A DNA stretch of 64,000 bases from Vicia villosa (Eukaryota; Streptophyta; Magnoliopsida; Fabales; Fabaceae), in NCBI RefSeq assembly GCF_029867415.1, contig NW_026705220.1:310001-374000 (forward strand). Reading direction: 5' to 3'. The notes beneath the pieces are model-generated. The model worked only from the letters and a program-made list of their open reading frames with translations. It was not told where the DNA came from and did not search any database. Below, in pieces: positions 22,467-33,881 of this stretch. The position numbers and the translations under genes were made by a program. The stretch's first letter is position 1, and every line of letters begins with the position of its first letter.

Positions 22467-24174
22467 GTCATCCTTCTTCGAAAAGATTTCGGCTTATATA
22501 GCCGAGAACAAAAGAAAAACGGCTCTTGAAGCCGAATTATCAAACATGATGGTTAACGCAGTTCCAAGAAAGGAAGAAACGACAGATTTGGGGGTATACA
22601 CGATCCCTCAATCCCTTGAAGATCCAGGTCAAGACGAAGTGATCTCAGGAGAAGAATCGAGTCAAAGATTAGACGCAATCTACGATGAAGAACCCTTGGG
22701 ATTCGAGAAAGACCCAATGGGGGCAAATATCAAAATGTTAGCCCAAGATCCACTCGAAGAAGTAAATCTCGGAGATGGAGATCAGAAGAGGGTAACATAC
22801 ATCAGTGCGAAACTGGCGCCAACGCTGAAGGCAAAAGTCATCGCGTTGTTGAAGGAGAACAAAGATTGCTTTGCATGGGACTACGACGAGATGCCTGGTC
22901 TAGGGCGAGATTTGGTCGAATTAAAGTTGCCCATAAAGGAAGGAAAAAAGCCCATCAAGCAAACTCCTAGGAGGTTCGCACCAGAAATTCATTTGAAGAT
23001 CAAAGCAGAGGTCGAAAGACTTCTACGGTGCAAGTTCATCAGAACCACGAGGTATGTTGAATGGATTTCTAATATTGTGCCGGTTATTAAAAAGAATGGT
23101 TCATTAAGAGTATGCATAGATTTTCGTGATCTTAATGCAGCAACGCCTAAAGATGAATATCCCATGCCTGTGGCAGAAATGTTAGTAGATTCAGCCGCAG
23201 GCTTCGAATACCTAAGTATGTTGGATGGATATTATGGGTATAACCAAATCTTCATTGCAGAAGAAGATGTGTCTAAAACAGCTTTTCGTTGCCCAGGGGC
23301 CATAGGCACCTATGAATGGGTTGTAATGCCTTTTGGTCTAAAAAATGCTGGGGCAACTTATCAAAGAGCAATGAATTCTATATTCCATGATTTCATAGAA
23401 ACTTTTATGCAAGTATACATAGATGACATTGTGGTTAAATCTGTGTCGGATAACAGCCATCTTGACCATCTGAGCCAATCGTTCGAAAGAATGAGAAAAC
23501 ATGGCTTGAAGATGAACCCCCTTAAATGTGCTTTCTTTGTGCAGGCTGGAGATTTCCTGGGCTTCGTGGTCCACAAAAAGGGAATAGAAATTAATCAAAA
23601 TAAAACAAAGGCTATTATGGAAACGAAGCCTCCATCCACGAAGAAAGAATTACAGTCTTTACTGGGAAAGATAAACTTCTTGAGAAGATTCATTTCCAAC
23701 TTGAGTGGACGCACGCAAGCATTTTCTCCCTTACTTCGACTAAAGCAAGGAAAGTTCGAATGGCGTGCTGAACATCAAGAAGCTTTCGAGAAAATAAAGC
23801 GATACTTGATGCATCCACCAATCTTATCTCCCCCGAATGGGAAGAAACACACGCGCCTGTATATTTCAGCGTCAGATAATACAATAGGTAGCATGTTAGC
23901 TCAAGAAGATGATAATGGCATCGAAAGAGCCATTTATTACTTAAGTAGGGTACTCAATGATGCAGAGACTAGGTATAGTGCAATAGAAAAACTCTGTCTT
24001 TTTTAATATTTCTCTTGTATCAAACTAAAGTATTATATAAAGCCAGTTGATGTTTATGTTTCGTCTCATTGTGATGTGATTAAACACATGCTATCAAAGC
24101 CTATATTGCATAGTCGAATTGGAAAATGGGCGTTGGCCCTCACTGAGTACTCTTTGATATTTCAACCCCTTAAA
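22444..24174 (+). pseudogene. pol: Ogre/Tat reverse transcriptase and conventional RNase H
   Basis: RT motifs: WISNIVPVIKKNGSLRVCID, YLSMLDGYYGYNQI, MPFGLKNAGATYQRAM and the catalytic YIDD at residues 325-328 (QVYIDDIVVKS), then LGKINFLRRFISNLSGR. The gypsy RNase H begins with LYISASDNTIGSMLAQ. A TAA at 24004-24006 interrupts it, but the frame continues to 24174 (KPVDVYVSSHCDVIKHML, KWALALTEYSLIF). The coding sequence is then split by a 6.2-kb solo LTR at 24180 and resumes at 30391. Apart from that stop and the insertion the domain is well preserved. Confidence 0.9.
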
Positions 24175-24179
24175 GCAAT
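24175..24179 (+). repeat. Target-site duplication GCAAT, left copy
   Basis: Exact match to 30391-30395 flanking the 6.2-kb solo LTR. Confidence 0.87.
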
Positions 24180-26684
24180 TGTCATACCCCAATTTTTGAC
24201 CCCCCTGAGATGACATATCTTCAGGATTTTTCATCAGGTCAAGACAAGTACCCAGAGCAGTCATTTCTCCATCTGGTACCTAATCGAGGATGCTCAAAGA
24301 CAAGAAAGCTCAGGCAAAGGATCAATCAATACAAGGATTAGTCCCTAATACAATCATGAGGCTCAAAGACTTCACTTTTCTCATCTATGATTGATTAGAC
24401 ATCCAGTCATATGAGTACAGGTTTACTCAGGTCGCCAGACTAGGGTTCTGAGCCTATCAAGGACTGAAATCAGGGATCACATTTGGGAAACCCTAAAAAA
24501 CCTCAGAGGGTCATTCAAAGACATCAATCATCTTCAAATAACTCATATTACAAGGTCTACTGGACATCACACTTCAATTCAAAGTCTACAGTCATTACTT
24601 TCACATGGTCGACAAATTAGGGTTTTGACCTAATTCACCAAGATAGTTGACTTCTGATCAGGGCATGAATCCAAAACTCAAGACATGATTCAAGGATCTC
24701 TACTACCTCCATATAATCCATTTATATCATCCATTTGTGGAGAAGATCCTATTTCTACACAAAAGCCCAAAAATTCACTTTGTCAGGAAAAAGTCAACTG
24801 TGAAGGATCATCATTGACTTTTAAGGTTTTTGGTCAAAAAATGACTTCCAAAGATCAATATCATCAATATATGGATGTCAAAGTCATTTGGCCAAAGAAA
24901 TTCAAAGAAATTCATCAAGGAGCGAAAAGTCGGGAATTAGGGTTTTTTGAAGGCATGGTGAGATCTCAAAATTTCACCTACACAACTCAAAAAACTTCCA
25001 ACATGAAAGTTGTAGATCTTGCAAAATAAAACAATATCTTACAAAGGAACTTTTTTCAAAAGATCAACCATTTATGAAGTTTTGGAAATTTTGAAGTTTA
25101 GGTCATAAACACTTAGAAATTTTTCTAAGTGTTTTAACCTAGTTTTCATCCAACTTTGGGCTCATTTTTCACAAATTTCCCAAATGATTCTGAAGAAGAC
25201 ATAAACTAATGATTTGAAGTAGATGTTTAGGGCTTTCCAAATTGTGTTCAACCTTCTCCAAATTCAATTTGAGCTAGGAGTTATGCTTGTTCAAAGTTGG
25301 CCTCATGAAGTAAAATTATAGGTCATGGACACTTTTGGACTTTGCAAATTTTGTGCAAATAACCTCTCTTATGGATGCTACACGACCCATAACACATCTG
25401 AAACCATGCCATGCATTCATTTTCACCATGCCATAAGGATTGAAGAAGATTCTAAAAACAAGAACATGTGATTATGTAATGATTACATTTGTGAATTTAT
25501 GGCAAATTGATGAATCACCCAAGGAATCTTCTCACCAACCAATTAGAGCTCATTTCTGGCTCAGAATTGTCCCCTAAGATCAAGCAAAATCGAGGGCTAG
25601 GGGATTGATCAAATGGAATCAAAATTCTCATCATTGCATAAGAGATATTTGCAAAATTCCTTCATGGCTAAGAAAGCAAATCAACTTCACTAAGGAAGCT
25701 CACTCCTCTGCAGCTATACTGATCCATTTGCCTATAAATACAGATGCATTCCTCATTCAAAAACACACCAAAGCAACCATATTACTTGCTTTCTCCTTCT
25801 CTCCTCTTGTTCATTGTTTTTCAAAGTTCTTTGGCAAGAAGAATCGATTTCTTCAAACCAAAGCTTATCTTTGGGAAGTGAGCATTCTAACATCTCAAGG
25901 GAGGTCATTTGAGGTGATCCAAGCACCTGGATCACTTCTGTAGGTGGAGGAACACCATTGTTGCTCTCACTTTGAAGCACTTGCAGTTGGAGGTCCATGG
26001 AGTGATTCAGAAGGTTTCAAGGCAAGCCAATCATCCAGACACACTCCTCAGGTCATAGTGAAGCTAACCAGATGGCTGCAGCTCATCTGTAACTCAGGAT
26101 TCAACAACCTCCATGTCCACTTGAAGCTCAAATCGAGGGAGGTCCATAGAACAATTCAGAAGGATTCAGGCTACAATAAGCATCCAGTTAGCATCATTGA
26201 GTCTCAGGGAAGCTATTGAGATCATTCATTCAAACCCAGGTGCTCTCAATCATCCTCACGATCTCCATTTTCAGAGGTAAGTTTCTGAACTTCACCTCTC
26301 TAATTTAAGTACCTTTTGTGAAATAGCTCGATTCTATCTTGTTCAGCATCATCAGAGGATTGAAAACCCTCTATCATCATCCATTTATCTTTCAGTATAG
26401 TCATTTAATTTGATTTTGAAATTTTAGGGTTCTTCACGTATTTTAGGTAATTCAGTAGATGTAGTTAATATAAATTCATGTTAGTTACATATTTGAAATC
26501 GTGAGAGAATTTAGAGCAAGTTTGGTCTTTACATCTTTGCAAATGGTTGAGAATTGAGAGAGTTCAGAAATTCAAAAATCCAAAAGCTAGAGGTTGAAGA
26601 CAACAATGGTGGTGGCGCGCAAAGTTCAAATCCAGGGCTAAAGTTTATTTTATTTTGAATGGTAGTTGTTTCATAAACGACTAA

Positions 26685-26770
26685 ATCGTTATAGCCCAGT
26701 GGTAAAGAGTGTTTGTGTGTTGCGCGTGCCCAAGGTCTGGGGTTCGAATCCCCCTCGCCCCAGACCTTTT
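26685..26770 (+). promoter_or_regulatory. tRNA-like sequence with Pol III A and B boxes (first in solo LTR)
   Basis: The A box TAGCCCAGTGG (26692-26702) and B box GGTTCGAATCC (26741-26751) fit the tRNA-gene consensus with normal spacing. The T arm pairs (GGGG/CCCC around TTCGAAT), and a TTTT run at 26767-26770 could end Pol III transcription. The 3' acceptor-like TCGCCCC has no matching 5' strand, so it is not a functional tRNA gene. It is in the LTR's sense orientation. A SINE head is the alternative, but no SINE body, tail or target duplication was seen. Confidence 0.6.
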
Positions 26771-26845
26771 GATTTTATTTCTTTTTTCTCCTCTATGCAT
26801 TAGACAACATACATATTGCAATGGATTCCCTTCTATAACACCATG

Positions 26846-26930
26846 CGCGCGTTGGCTGATTGGTGTGTGTTTTGATTGTTGGCTTCAAGGGCGTGGGTTC
26901 AAACCATGGTGAGGCCAAAACATTATTTTT
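26846..26930 (+). promoter_or_regulatory. tRNA-like sequence (second in solo LTR)
   Basis: A-box-like TGGCTGATTGG (26853-26863) and B-box-like GGTTCAAACC (26896-26905), 43 bp apart, followed by a T run starting about 26925. It is weaker than the first copy; same orientation, about 160 bp downstream. Confidence 0.45.
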
Positions 26931-28049
26931 TATCACTTTTCCTCTTCATTTTCTTCACAACTTTAACCAATTATTTAACTTATCAAATTAATTCATTTTG
27001 ACTTCATTTTTTAAACACTTGTTGATTAATATATATATTTTATAAATAATCAAAAAAATCATAAAAATATTATTTATTTCATGTATTTTAATTAGGTTTA
27101 AAATAGTATGTTTTAAACGTTTTCTTAAATACTTTAAAATATATATATTCATTTTGTTTTAACCTAATTACTTTGTGAATAATGTTATGATAAAAACCCT
27201 ATTTATTTAGGTCTTAATTAGGTATAGATTTCATCTTTGCCTTAATTAAGTTGACTTTTGTCAATCTACAAAATTGTTTTCAATCTCCGATTAAACAGAT
27301 GATTAAGGTTTTCAAACAACAAAACCTTATATCATTTCAATCTTTTCTTCAACTGTTTTCATAAACAGTAAATCATTTTTAAGTGGGCCTCTAATAGAGT
27401 ATAAGTCCCAAAAACCTTCTCTTCTTAGCTTGTTTTCAAAACTGTATTTTCAAAATCTTCTTTCTGTTTTCAAAAACATTCTTCTGGTATTTGAAGGGCA
27501 TTATTCCCGGTGAAACTCTTCAGATACCTATGTGACCTTTGTCCATCTTCACTTCTTCTGTTTTTCAAAAACCATTAACTGTTTATCATATACATTCAAC
27601 TGTTATCAACAAAAACAACAAAAATTACTGTTGAGGCTCTGTACATACTTCTTCAATGGCCTCCACTCCATCCAGGTTAGGCTTTACAAGCTTTCAATTT
27701 ACAGTCTTTATTTAAATTACTGTCAAATATAAACTGTGCATATATTAGTTTAGAACTACATTTGAGTATAAACCTTAGGACAGTTAAACTATATATATAT
27801 TATAGGAATATGACCTAGGATTGAGAATGTCTTCCCGGTGAAGGCTCTTTCCTAATTAGAGATCTGTAGTTCAAACCCCCAAGATGAATTATTCCCGGTG
27901 AAACATCTTGGCAAAAACCTTAGAATCCAAAAGTAATAGGACACATCCACCCAAAGAGGAATTATTCCCGGTGAAACCTCTTACCCATTTGCTTAGAGCC
28001 AAAATAAGTTCAAAACCACATAGCTTTCTCTTGTGCTATAACAAGGACC

Positions 28050-29450
28050 CTCGATCAGCCTCCTCTTGGGCTTTGTACAAGGACCCACAGGCTTCTTAAA
28101 AGCATTTCCAGCTTCCTCTTGAGCTTGTATACAAGGACCCATCAGGTTTCTTATAAACATAGGAACAGGTCTTTAGTCACCTTTTAGCCTACCCTGGTGA
28201 GTTTCTTCCAATTTAAACCAGACTTTAAACAAGCTAAGTTTGTCTCAATTTCACATTGAGTACATTTTTGGAATGAGAGACATGGACAGTCTCTGTCACC
28301 CTTATCTTCATCAATCCTCCTTAGTAGAGTCTAGGATCTATGTTTTGGTCATCCTCAGCATTGAGTCAGCCTTCATCTTGGGCTTTAAACAAAGAGTCTC
28401 CTCTAGATAATCTTTCTGCCATCCACTTTTCAATCATAAATATTCCCTGGAAAGGGTTAGCCTCCAAAGTCAATTAAAATCAATCCATCATTTCAATAAA
28501 AACCCCTGGAAAGGGTTAGCCTCCAAAGTCAATTAAAATCAATCCATCATTTCAATAAAAATCCCTGGAAAGGGTTAGCCTCCAAAGTCAATTAAAATCA
28601 ATCCATCATTTCAATAAAAACCCCTGGAAAGGGTTAGCCTCCAAAGTCAATTAATAAAAAATGTCAAAAAATAAAGATTCATCTCTCTTAGGAGATAATT
28701 CCCCAAAAGAGTCAAAACCCCTGGAAAGGGTCAGCCTCCAAAAAACATGATAAAGTCAGTCTTTTAACAGACAAATTCACCAGCTGAGTCAAAATCCCTG
28801 GAAAGGGTTAGCTTCCAAAGAAAAACAGTCTTTTTATAAATAAAATCTCCTCAGTAGAGTCAAAACCAACAAAAACAGTTAGCCTCAACCTTGGGCTTCA
28901 TACAAGGCACCCAAACAATAAAACTCCCCTGTCAAGAGTCAGCCTCAACCTTGGGCATTGTACAAGGCAGATAATAGAGTCTCCCCAGTGAGTTCTTCAT
29001 CACTCAGTAGCCACAACCTTGGGCTTTGTACAAGGCAGATAAATAATATTTTTCATGTGTCAAAGATTCCTAACACTTAGGATCTTTCCCCATATAGTCA
29101 TCCATACTCAATTCATTTATTTAAGAGTCCGCCACAACCTTGGGCTTTGTACAAGGCAGAAAATAATGTTTTCCCCTAGCTAGAGTTAGCCACAACCTTG
29201 GGCTTTGTACAAGGCACACAAAATAGAGTCATTCATTCAATTATCCTCAACAGTCAGCCACAACCTTGGGCTTTGTACAAGGCACACAAATAGAGTCTCC
29301 TTAAGTAGAGTCAGCCTCAATTCTGGGCTTTGTACAGAACACAAAAATACCCTGTAATTAATCCCCAGTGGAGTCATCTCCCAGAGTCAATAATATTAAT
29401 TAATCAATCAAAAAGCCTCAAGCTTGGGCCTCATACAAGCCAGCTAAAGT
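28050..29450 (+). repeat. Dispersed repeats of CCTTGGGCTTTGTACAAGG type
   Basis: About ten copies, often preceded by AGCCACAA, with irregular spacing (clear ones near 29010, 29137, 29193 and 29261). CCTTG and CAAGG at its ends can pair, so each copy is a small potential stem-loop. Further variants occur near 28071, 28117 and 29825. Confidence 0.85.
28445..28680 (+). repeat. 59-bp tandem repeats in the solo LTR
   Basis: Four near-identical copies start with CCCTGGAAAGGGTTAGCCTC at 28445, 28504, 28563 and 28622. The same first half recurs singly near 28718 and 28795. Confidence 0.93.
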
Positions 29451-30102
29451 CAAATCTTTCATACAGTAGATAGACATAGCTTATCTCTATAAAGAGATAT
29501 TTTTACTACTCTACCACATTCAAACAAACAAACATTTCAATTTCAATTTCAATCAAAGTCTCCCATTTAGGACTCTGAAAGACATGCTCTGGCACATCCC
29601 CAGACTTGTACACTTTCCCTAATTTGGACGAGCATCTTTCTTTCATTTAAGAGGCATCTGACTGGCATACTTGCACACACACAAGTAAGGTCCCCCTCTT
29701 GAATGAAATGAATTCAGTTATTCTGTCACTCCTTTAAATGTTTGTGGTAGAATAGTACAAATACCTCTCTGTAGAGATAATTTCATGTCTCTTTACTGTA
29801 AACAGAGATTTAATTCCAAGCTTCAACCTTGAGCTTCAAGCAAGGCACCAAAAACAATTAATTTCCCTAGTTAGTTCCCCGAACTACATTAAGCTCTGAC
29901 TTCCACTAGGGATATGTAGGCATGAGGTTCACAAGGAATCTCAGCGAGCTAATAAAATACCAAAAATAGTCAGTCTGTCTGTCTGTCTGTCTTTTCAAAT
30001 CAAATCAATTCCTTCTCCTAACACAAAGGAGAAACTTTCCCAATCATTAGCAGCAAACACAAACACAAATGACACAGAGAAGGTTCCTGTAGAGTACTAC
30101 AG

Positions 30103-30135
30103 ATATGTAGGGTGTTTAAACACTTCCCTATGTAT
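30103..30135 (+). promoter_or_regulatory. Conserved LTR hairpin (solo LTR, 24180-30390)
   Basis: ATATGTAGGG pairs with CCCTATGTAT through eight Watson-Crick and two G-U pairs. The loop contains the palindrome GTGTTTAAACAC. Compared with the stem at 19037-19068, one base pair has changed on both sides (A-U to U-A) and two became G-U pairs. It lies about 255 bp before the LTR end. Confidence 0.68.
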
Positions 30136-30390
30136 AACCGACCTCCCGGACTCCAGAATTTCTAGTCTAGGTGTAAATCCCCACACTTAGCAAACTCCTA
30201 GGGTTTAGTTGAGATCTTTTTTCCCCTTTCCTACTCGTAGGACAAATAAGAAAGTTCGTGTGATATCGTAGGAAGAACTGAAATAAAATTCATCCCACCA
30301 CGGGCGCATTCTCCTTCCAAATTTCGCGTGAAGGGTTTAGCGTGCCGTCCTCCCAAGTGAAACGGGGAGGTAAAAGAAAACGACACCACA

Positions 30391-30395
30391 GCAAT
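30391..30395 (+). repeat. Target-site duplication GCAAT, right copy
   Basis: Partner of 24175-24179; the polyprotein frame continues from here. Confidence 0.87.
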
Positions 30396-30975
30396 GAAAG
30401 GTCAAATTGTATCAGATTTCATTGTTGACCATGCAGTGGTCGAAAACCCTCAACAATACGTAGAATTGAAGCCTTGGAAGCTATACTTTGATGGTTCAAC
30501 CCATAAAGAAGGGACTGGCGTTGGAATACTAATAATTTCTCCTGATGGAATTCCAACAAAGCTCAAGTATAAGATTGAAGGTCCCTTATGCTCCAACAAC
30601 GAAGCTGAATATGAAGCATTGATTGCTGGACTTGAGGCTTTGTTAGAATTGGGGGCAACCAGAGTCGAAATTAAAGGAGACTCTGAACTAGTGATTAAGC
30701 AGTTGAAGAAAGAATACAAGTGTATCAAAGAAAATCTGATCATGTATTTTGTCATAGCAAATAGGCTGCTCAAAAAATTCGAGTACGTGGATCTAAATCA
30801 CGTTTCCAGGTTAAAAAATCAAGAAGCGAATGATTTGGCACAGTTAGCTTCAGGATATAGGGTATCAAAAGAAAAACTAGAAGAACTGATCGAAGTAAGA
30901 GGCAAGGCGATGGCTACCAGGCTCTCCCCAAGTGACTTGGAGAACTCACAATTAGGTTTTGCCAACAAACAATAG
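30391..30975 (+). CDS. Second, archaeal-type RNase H of the Ogre/Tat polyprotein
   Basis: Additional RNase H typical of the Tat lineage, placed between the conventional RNase H and integrase. Catalytic positions are visible in [16 protein letters not shown] (Asp), [20 protein letters not shown] (Glu), [12 protein letters not shown] (Asp) and [12 protein letters not shown] (Asp). It would degrade RNA in RNA-DNA hybrids during reverse transcription. The frame is continuous with integrase except for TAG at 30973-30975, where a Gln codon (CAG) would be expected. Otherwise intact. Confidence 0.88.
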   Translation, partial: AMKGQIVSDFIVDHAVVENPQQYVELKPWKLYFDGSTHKEGTGVGILIISPDGIPTKLKYKIEGPLCSNNEAEYEALIAGLEALLELGATRVEIKGDSELVIKQLKKEYKCIKENLIMYFVIANRLLKKFEYVDLNHVSRLKNQEANDLAQLASGYRVSKEKLEELIEVRGKAMATRLSPSDLENSQLGFANKQ

Positions 30976-32286
30976 TTTGAAGTTTTGAATATAGACTCTT
31001 TAGCAGACACAGATTGGAGAAGTCCAATTGTGAATTATTTAAAAGATCCTTCGACATACACGGATAGAAAGGTAAAATATCGAGCTTTATCATACTTTTT
31101 AATGGGAAATGAATTGTTTAAGAAAACTCCCGAAGGAGTTTTATTAAAGTGTCTGGGCGAAAAAGAAGCGTATTTGGCTCTCTCAAACGTACATCGCGGA
31201 GCATGTGGTGCGCACCAAGCAGGGCATAAAATGAAATGGCTTTTGTTTCGATACGGAATGTATTGGCCCTCTATGTTGAAAGATTGCATAGAATTTGCAA
31301 AGGGTTGTCAAGAATGTCAAGAGCATGCAGGTATTCAACATGCTCCTGCAAATGAATTAAGTTCAATAATAAAACCATGGCCTTTCAGAGGCTGGGAATT
31401 AGACTTAATTGGAGAAATTCACCCCAAGTCTTCTAGAGGTCAAAGGTATATTTTGGTAGGAATAGACTACTTCACAAAATGGGTCGAAGCGATACCACTT
31501 GCGAATGTGGATCAGGAATCTGTGATTGAGTTTATTCAGAAACACATCATATACAGATTTGGAATCCCAGAAAGTATAACCACAGATCAAGGATCAGTGT
31601 TCACTGGGCGAAAGATGCAAGACTTCGCCAAAGATATGGGGTTCAAGTTGTTCACTTCTACACCTTACTATGCTCAGGAAAATGGACAAGTCGAAGCAGC
31701 AAATAAGATAATAATTGGTCTTATAAAGAAACATGTAGGGAGAAAACCCAAGAATTGGCATAAAACTTTGGACCAAGCACTTTGGGCTTGTCGAACATCT
31801 CCAAAAGAAGCTACAAACACAACGCCTTTCCAACTGACGTTTGGACATGATGCAGTACTCCCAATTGAGATATATTTGCAGTCAGTTCGGATACAAAGAT
31901 AGGCAGAAATCCCTCCAAACATGTATTGGGAATTGATGATGAATGAATTAGTAGATTTGGACGAAGACAGACTTCGAGCATTGGAGATGATAAAAAGACA
32001 GAAAGAAAGAGTGTCCAGAGCATACAATAAAAAGGTGAAAGGTAAAACGTTTGTTAATAATGACTTAGTTTGGAAAGCTATTTTACCTATAGATCGAAAG
32101 AATCAAGCACTTGGTAAATGGTCCCCACATTGGGAGGGACCCTTTCGAATCTTGAAAGTGTTTTCAAATAACGCTTATGAAATAGAAGAATTGGCAGAAG
32201 ATCGTAGGATTTTAAGGGTAAATGGAAAGTATCTGAAAAGATACAAACCAAGCATGCATGAAGTAAAGATTCTTACAAAAACGTAG
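30976..32286 (+). pseudogene. Ogre/Tat integrase
   Basis: The N-terminal HHCC zinc domain runs from SNVHRGACGAHQAGHKMK to CQECQEHAG. The catalytic triad lies in WELDLIGEI, TTDQGSVFTG and YYAQENGQVEAANK. After a TAG at 31900-31902 (again a C-to-T type change of CAG), the same frame carries the C-terminal domain to 32286, including WEGPFRILKVFSNNAYEIEEL and RVNGKYLKRYKP. Integrase joins the cDNA to host DNA in the nucleus. Two stops separate it from upstream domains and split it internally, so this copy cannot make the full protein without readthrough. Confidence 0.9.
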
Positions 32287-32503
32287 ATATTCGAAGTATA
32301 TTACGTAGGCCAATATGGTTGAACTAACACCAAAATGGTTGTATGTTCAAACGAACATGCATGATAAATACAGTAAGAAGCCAAAGAAATGCCAAAATAT
32401 TTTTCATTAATATCAAAGGAGTACATTTGTTACATAGAAGGTGGTTTCTAAGAACATTGAGGATTACATAAGCCAAAACATGAAGCCTAAAATAACCCAC
32501 CTC

Positions 32504-33235
32504 CTAGTTGATCCTTTGATCTAAACCCTCTAGGGACAGCAGGGGCAAGCTTTCCGCCTCGAACATGTCCAAGGATCCAGATCTACGCATCCTTCTCACT
32601 ATTCCCTTTTTAAGGAACATGTAGGACAAGAGTCTTCCATATGGAAGACATGTTACCACACCTTGCCGAGCAGCAGCCATGGAAACGGCTTCAACAAGTC
32701 CTTTGAAGATCATCAGAGGAAAGTTAATCTTCTTCCCACGGAGGGCACAGAGTATAAACTCCAAATCCTCCACCATGATGCTATTTTGATCATGGTTTCG
32801 TGGACGAAAGTTGCCCACGAGGAGTTGGTGCCAAACCCTGATGACCTTGGCGCTGAAAGGATCATTATCCATAAGAGTCCTCAACATAAGATGGGTGGTC
32901 ATGTTGAAGGTATTGTCGTCAAAAGTCTCCCCAGAGTTATTGCATCTCAGCAGGTTGGAGATGGTGGAAGGAGTGATAGTGATATGGGCCCTTCGAACCT
33001 CAGAGACGATAGTGGTTCTGCCTTCCGGATCTATGCGCAGAGACGCAAACATCCAAAAGTCTGCTAACATATTGGGATAAACAGATCCCTCCAGGATTTC
33101 ATGGTAAAAGTCAAGCTCTTGGTTAGCAAAGAGGGCACCGATATTGATAAAGTTTTCATCAAGTTCTTCTTCAGAGATTCTGAATTCTTTCTTGATGCAA
33201 GCCCTGATGTTAGCATAAGTTAGGGGTAGTGCCAT
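32504..33235 (-). CDS. Antisense extra gene 2 of the Ogre/Tat element (plant transposon-protein-like)
   Basis: 243 codons, ATG to TAG, on the strand opposite to the element's pol, between integrase and the 3' LTR. Segments such as YHEILEGSVYPNMLADFW, VRRAHITITPSTISNLL and VEDLEFILCALRGKKINF resemble the 'putative plant transposon protein' family found in plant retroelements; this is recognition by eye. It has no signal peptide or membrane segment. A TATA box (33357-33365) lies about 120 bp upstream of the ATG, and an upstream module (33515-33539) is shared with the other antisense gene. Extra antisense ORFs are known in Tat/Retand elements; their role is unknown. Confidence 0.72.
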   Translation of the reverse strand: MALPLTYANIRACIKKEFRISEEELDENFINIGALFANQELDFYHEILEGSVYPNMLADFWMFASLRIDPEGRTTIVSEVRRAHITITPSTISNLLRCNNSGETFDDNTFNMTTHLMLRTLMDNDPFSAKVIRVWHQLLVGNFRPRNHDQNSIMVEDLEFILCALRGKKINFPLMIFKGLVEAVSMAAARQGVVTCLPYGRLLSYMFLKKGIVRRMRRSGSLDMFEAESLPLLSLEGLDQRIN

Positions 33236-33356
33236 TTGGACAAGAAAAGGTTGGAGAAGGTTTTATCTGACTCTGTATTTGAGAGGATGCAAGAAGAAAC
33301 GAAAATTTTGGGCAAAAGTTTGAAGAAAGGGTGAAGGAAGAAGTGGAATGCCAACC

Positions 33357-33365
33357 CTTTATATA
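33357..33365 (-). promoter_or_regulatory. TATA box of antisense gene 2
   Basis: The minus strand reads TATATAAAG, an excellent plant TATA box, about 120 bp before the ATG at 33235 and leaving room for an 80-90 bp leader. Confidence 0.65.
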
Positions 33366-33514
33366 GAATAAGTTGGCAGTAGAGGAACGGTTTATTTTAA
33401 TGTTTGATTGGACTGCGTTTGGTATTCCAAAGAGAAGTCATGGCTTCTGCCGTTTCCCGCCCTTGGAAGTTGAAATGTAATCATGATGAGAACTGATGCA
33501 CGCACGTCTCAAAT

Positions 33515-33539
33515 AGACGTTTTGGAAAAGGTGACGTCA
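33515..33539 (-). promoter_or_regulatory. Shared upstream module, copy at antisense gene 2
   Basis: The plus strand reads AGACGTTTTGGAAAAGG followed by TGACGTCA, a palindromic bZIP/TGA-type site. It is about 150-170 bp upstream of the TATA box. The other copy is at 38031-38070, with the same orientation relative to its gene. Confidence 0.6.
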
Positions 33540-33881
33540 GCTTTCAATGATGGTTATGGCTAAGGGTAGTAGAAACGTCAAGTCTAGGCTCAAAGGGCTG
33601 CGAAGGATAATCATGTCACGTGGTTACATTTATTAAAATTACTGTGACAGTGGAAAAAGTATATTTTGGCAAGTTTTAGAGAATTGCTAAGACATTACTT
33701 ATGATAATTGCAAAATAAAATATGTGGGGAAATTGAAAGATAAAGTTGCACATATATATATTCTTGGAGAAATTTGATTACAAAACAAGATAAGTACGCA
33801 GCACAAAAAAGAGTACAAGGTTCGAAGCAACTAATTAAAATCTTTGGGAAGGTTATCTTTTATCTTTGAGTACGGGATCTC

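Larger units (their letters stand above)
24180..30390 (+). mobile_element. Solo LTR of a second Ogre-type family (6.2 kb)
   Basis: Begins TGTCATACCCCAATTTTTG, ends AAAACGACACCACA, and has an exact GCAAT duplication. No gag, pol, primer site or tract is inside, so I read it as one very long LTR left by recombination. Near its 3' end it shares the conserved hairpin (30103-30135) with the other Ogre-type LTRs. It carries two tRNA-like segments (26685-26770, 26846-26930), 59-bp tandem repeats (28445-28680) and many copies of a CCTTGGGCTTTGTACAAGG word (28050-29450). Its ORFs are short and without recognisable domains. Confidence 0.82.

Noticed and set aside
24685..25029. 114-codon ORF in the 6.2-kb LTR
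   Set aside because: No recognisable domain; composition follows the surrounding LTR, and similar chance ORFs occur throughout.
26685..26770. Functional tRNA gene
   Set aside because: A and B boxes are good, but the acceptor stem does not pair; kept only as a tRNA-like segment.
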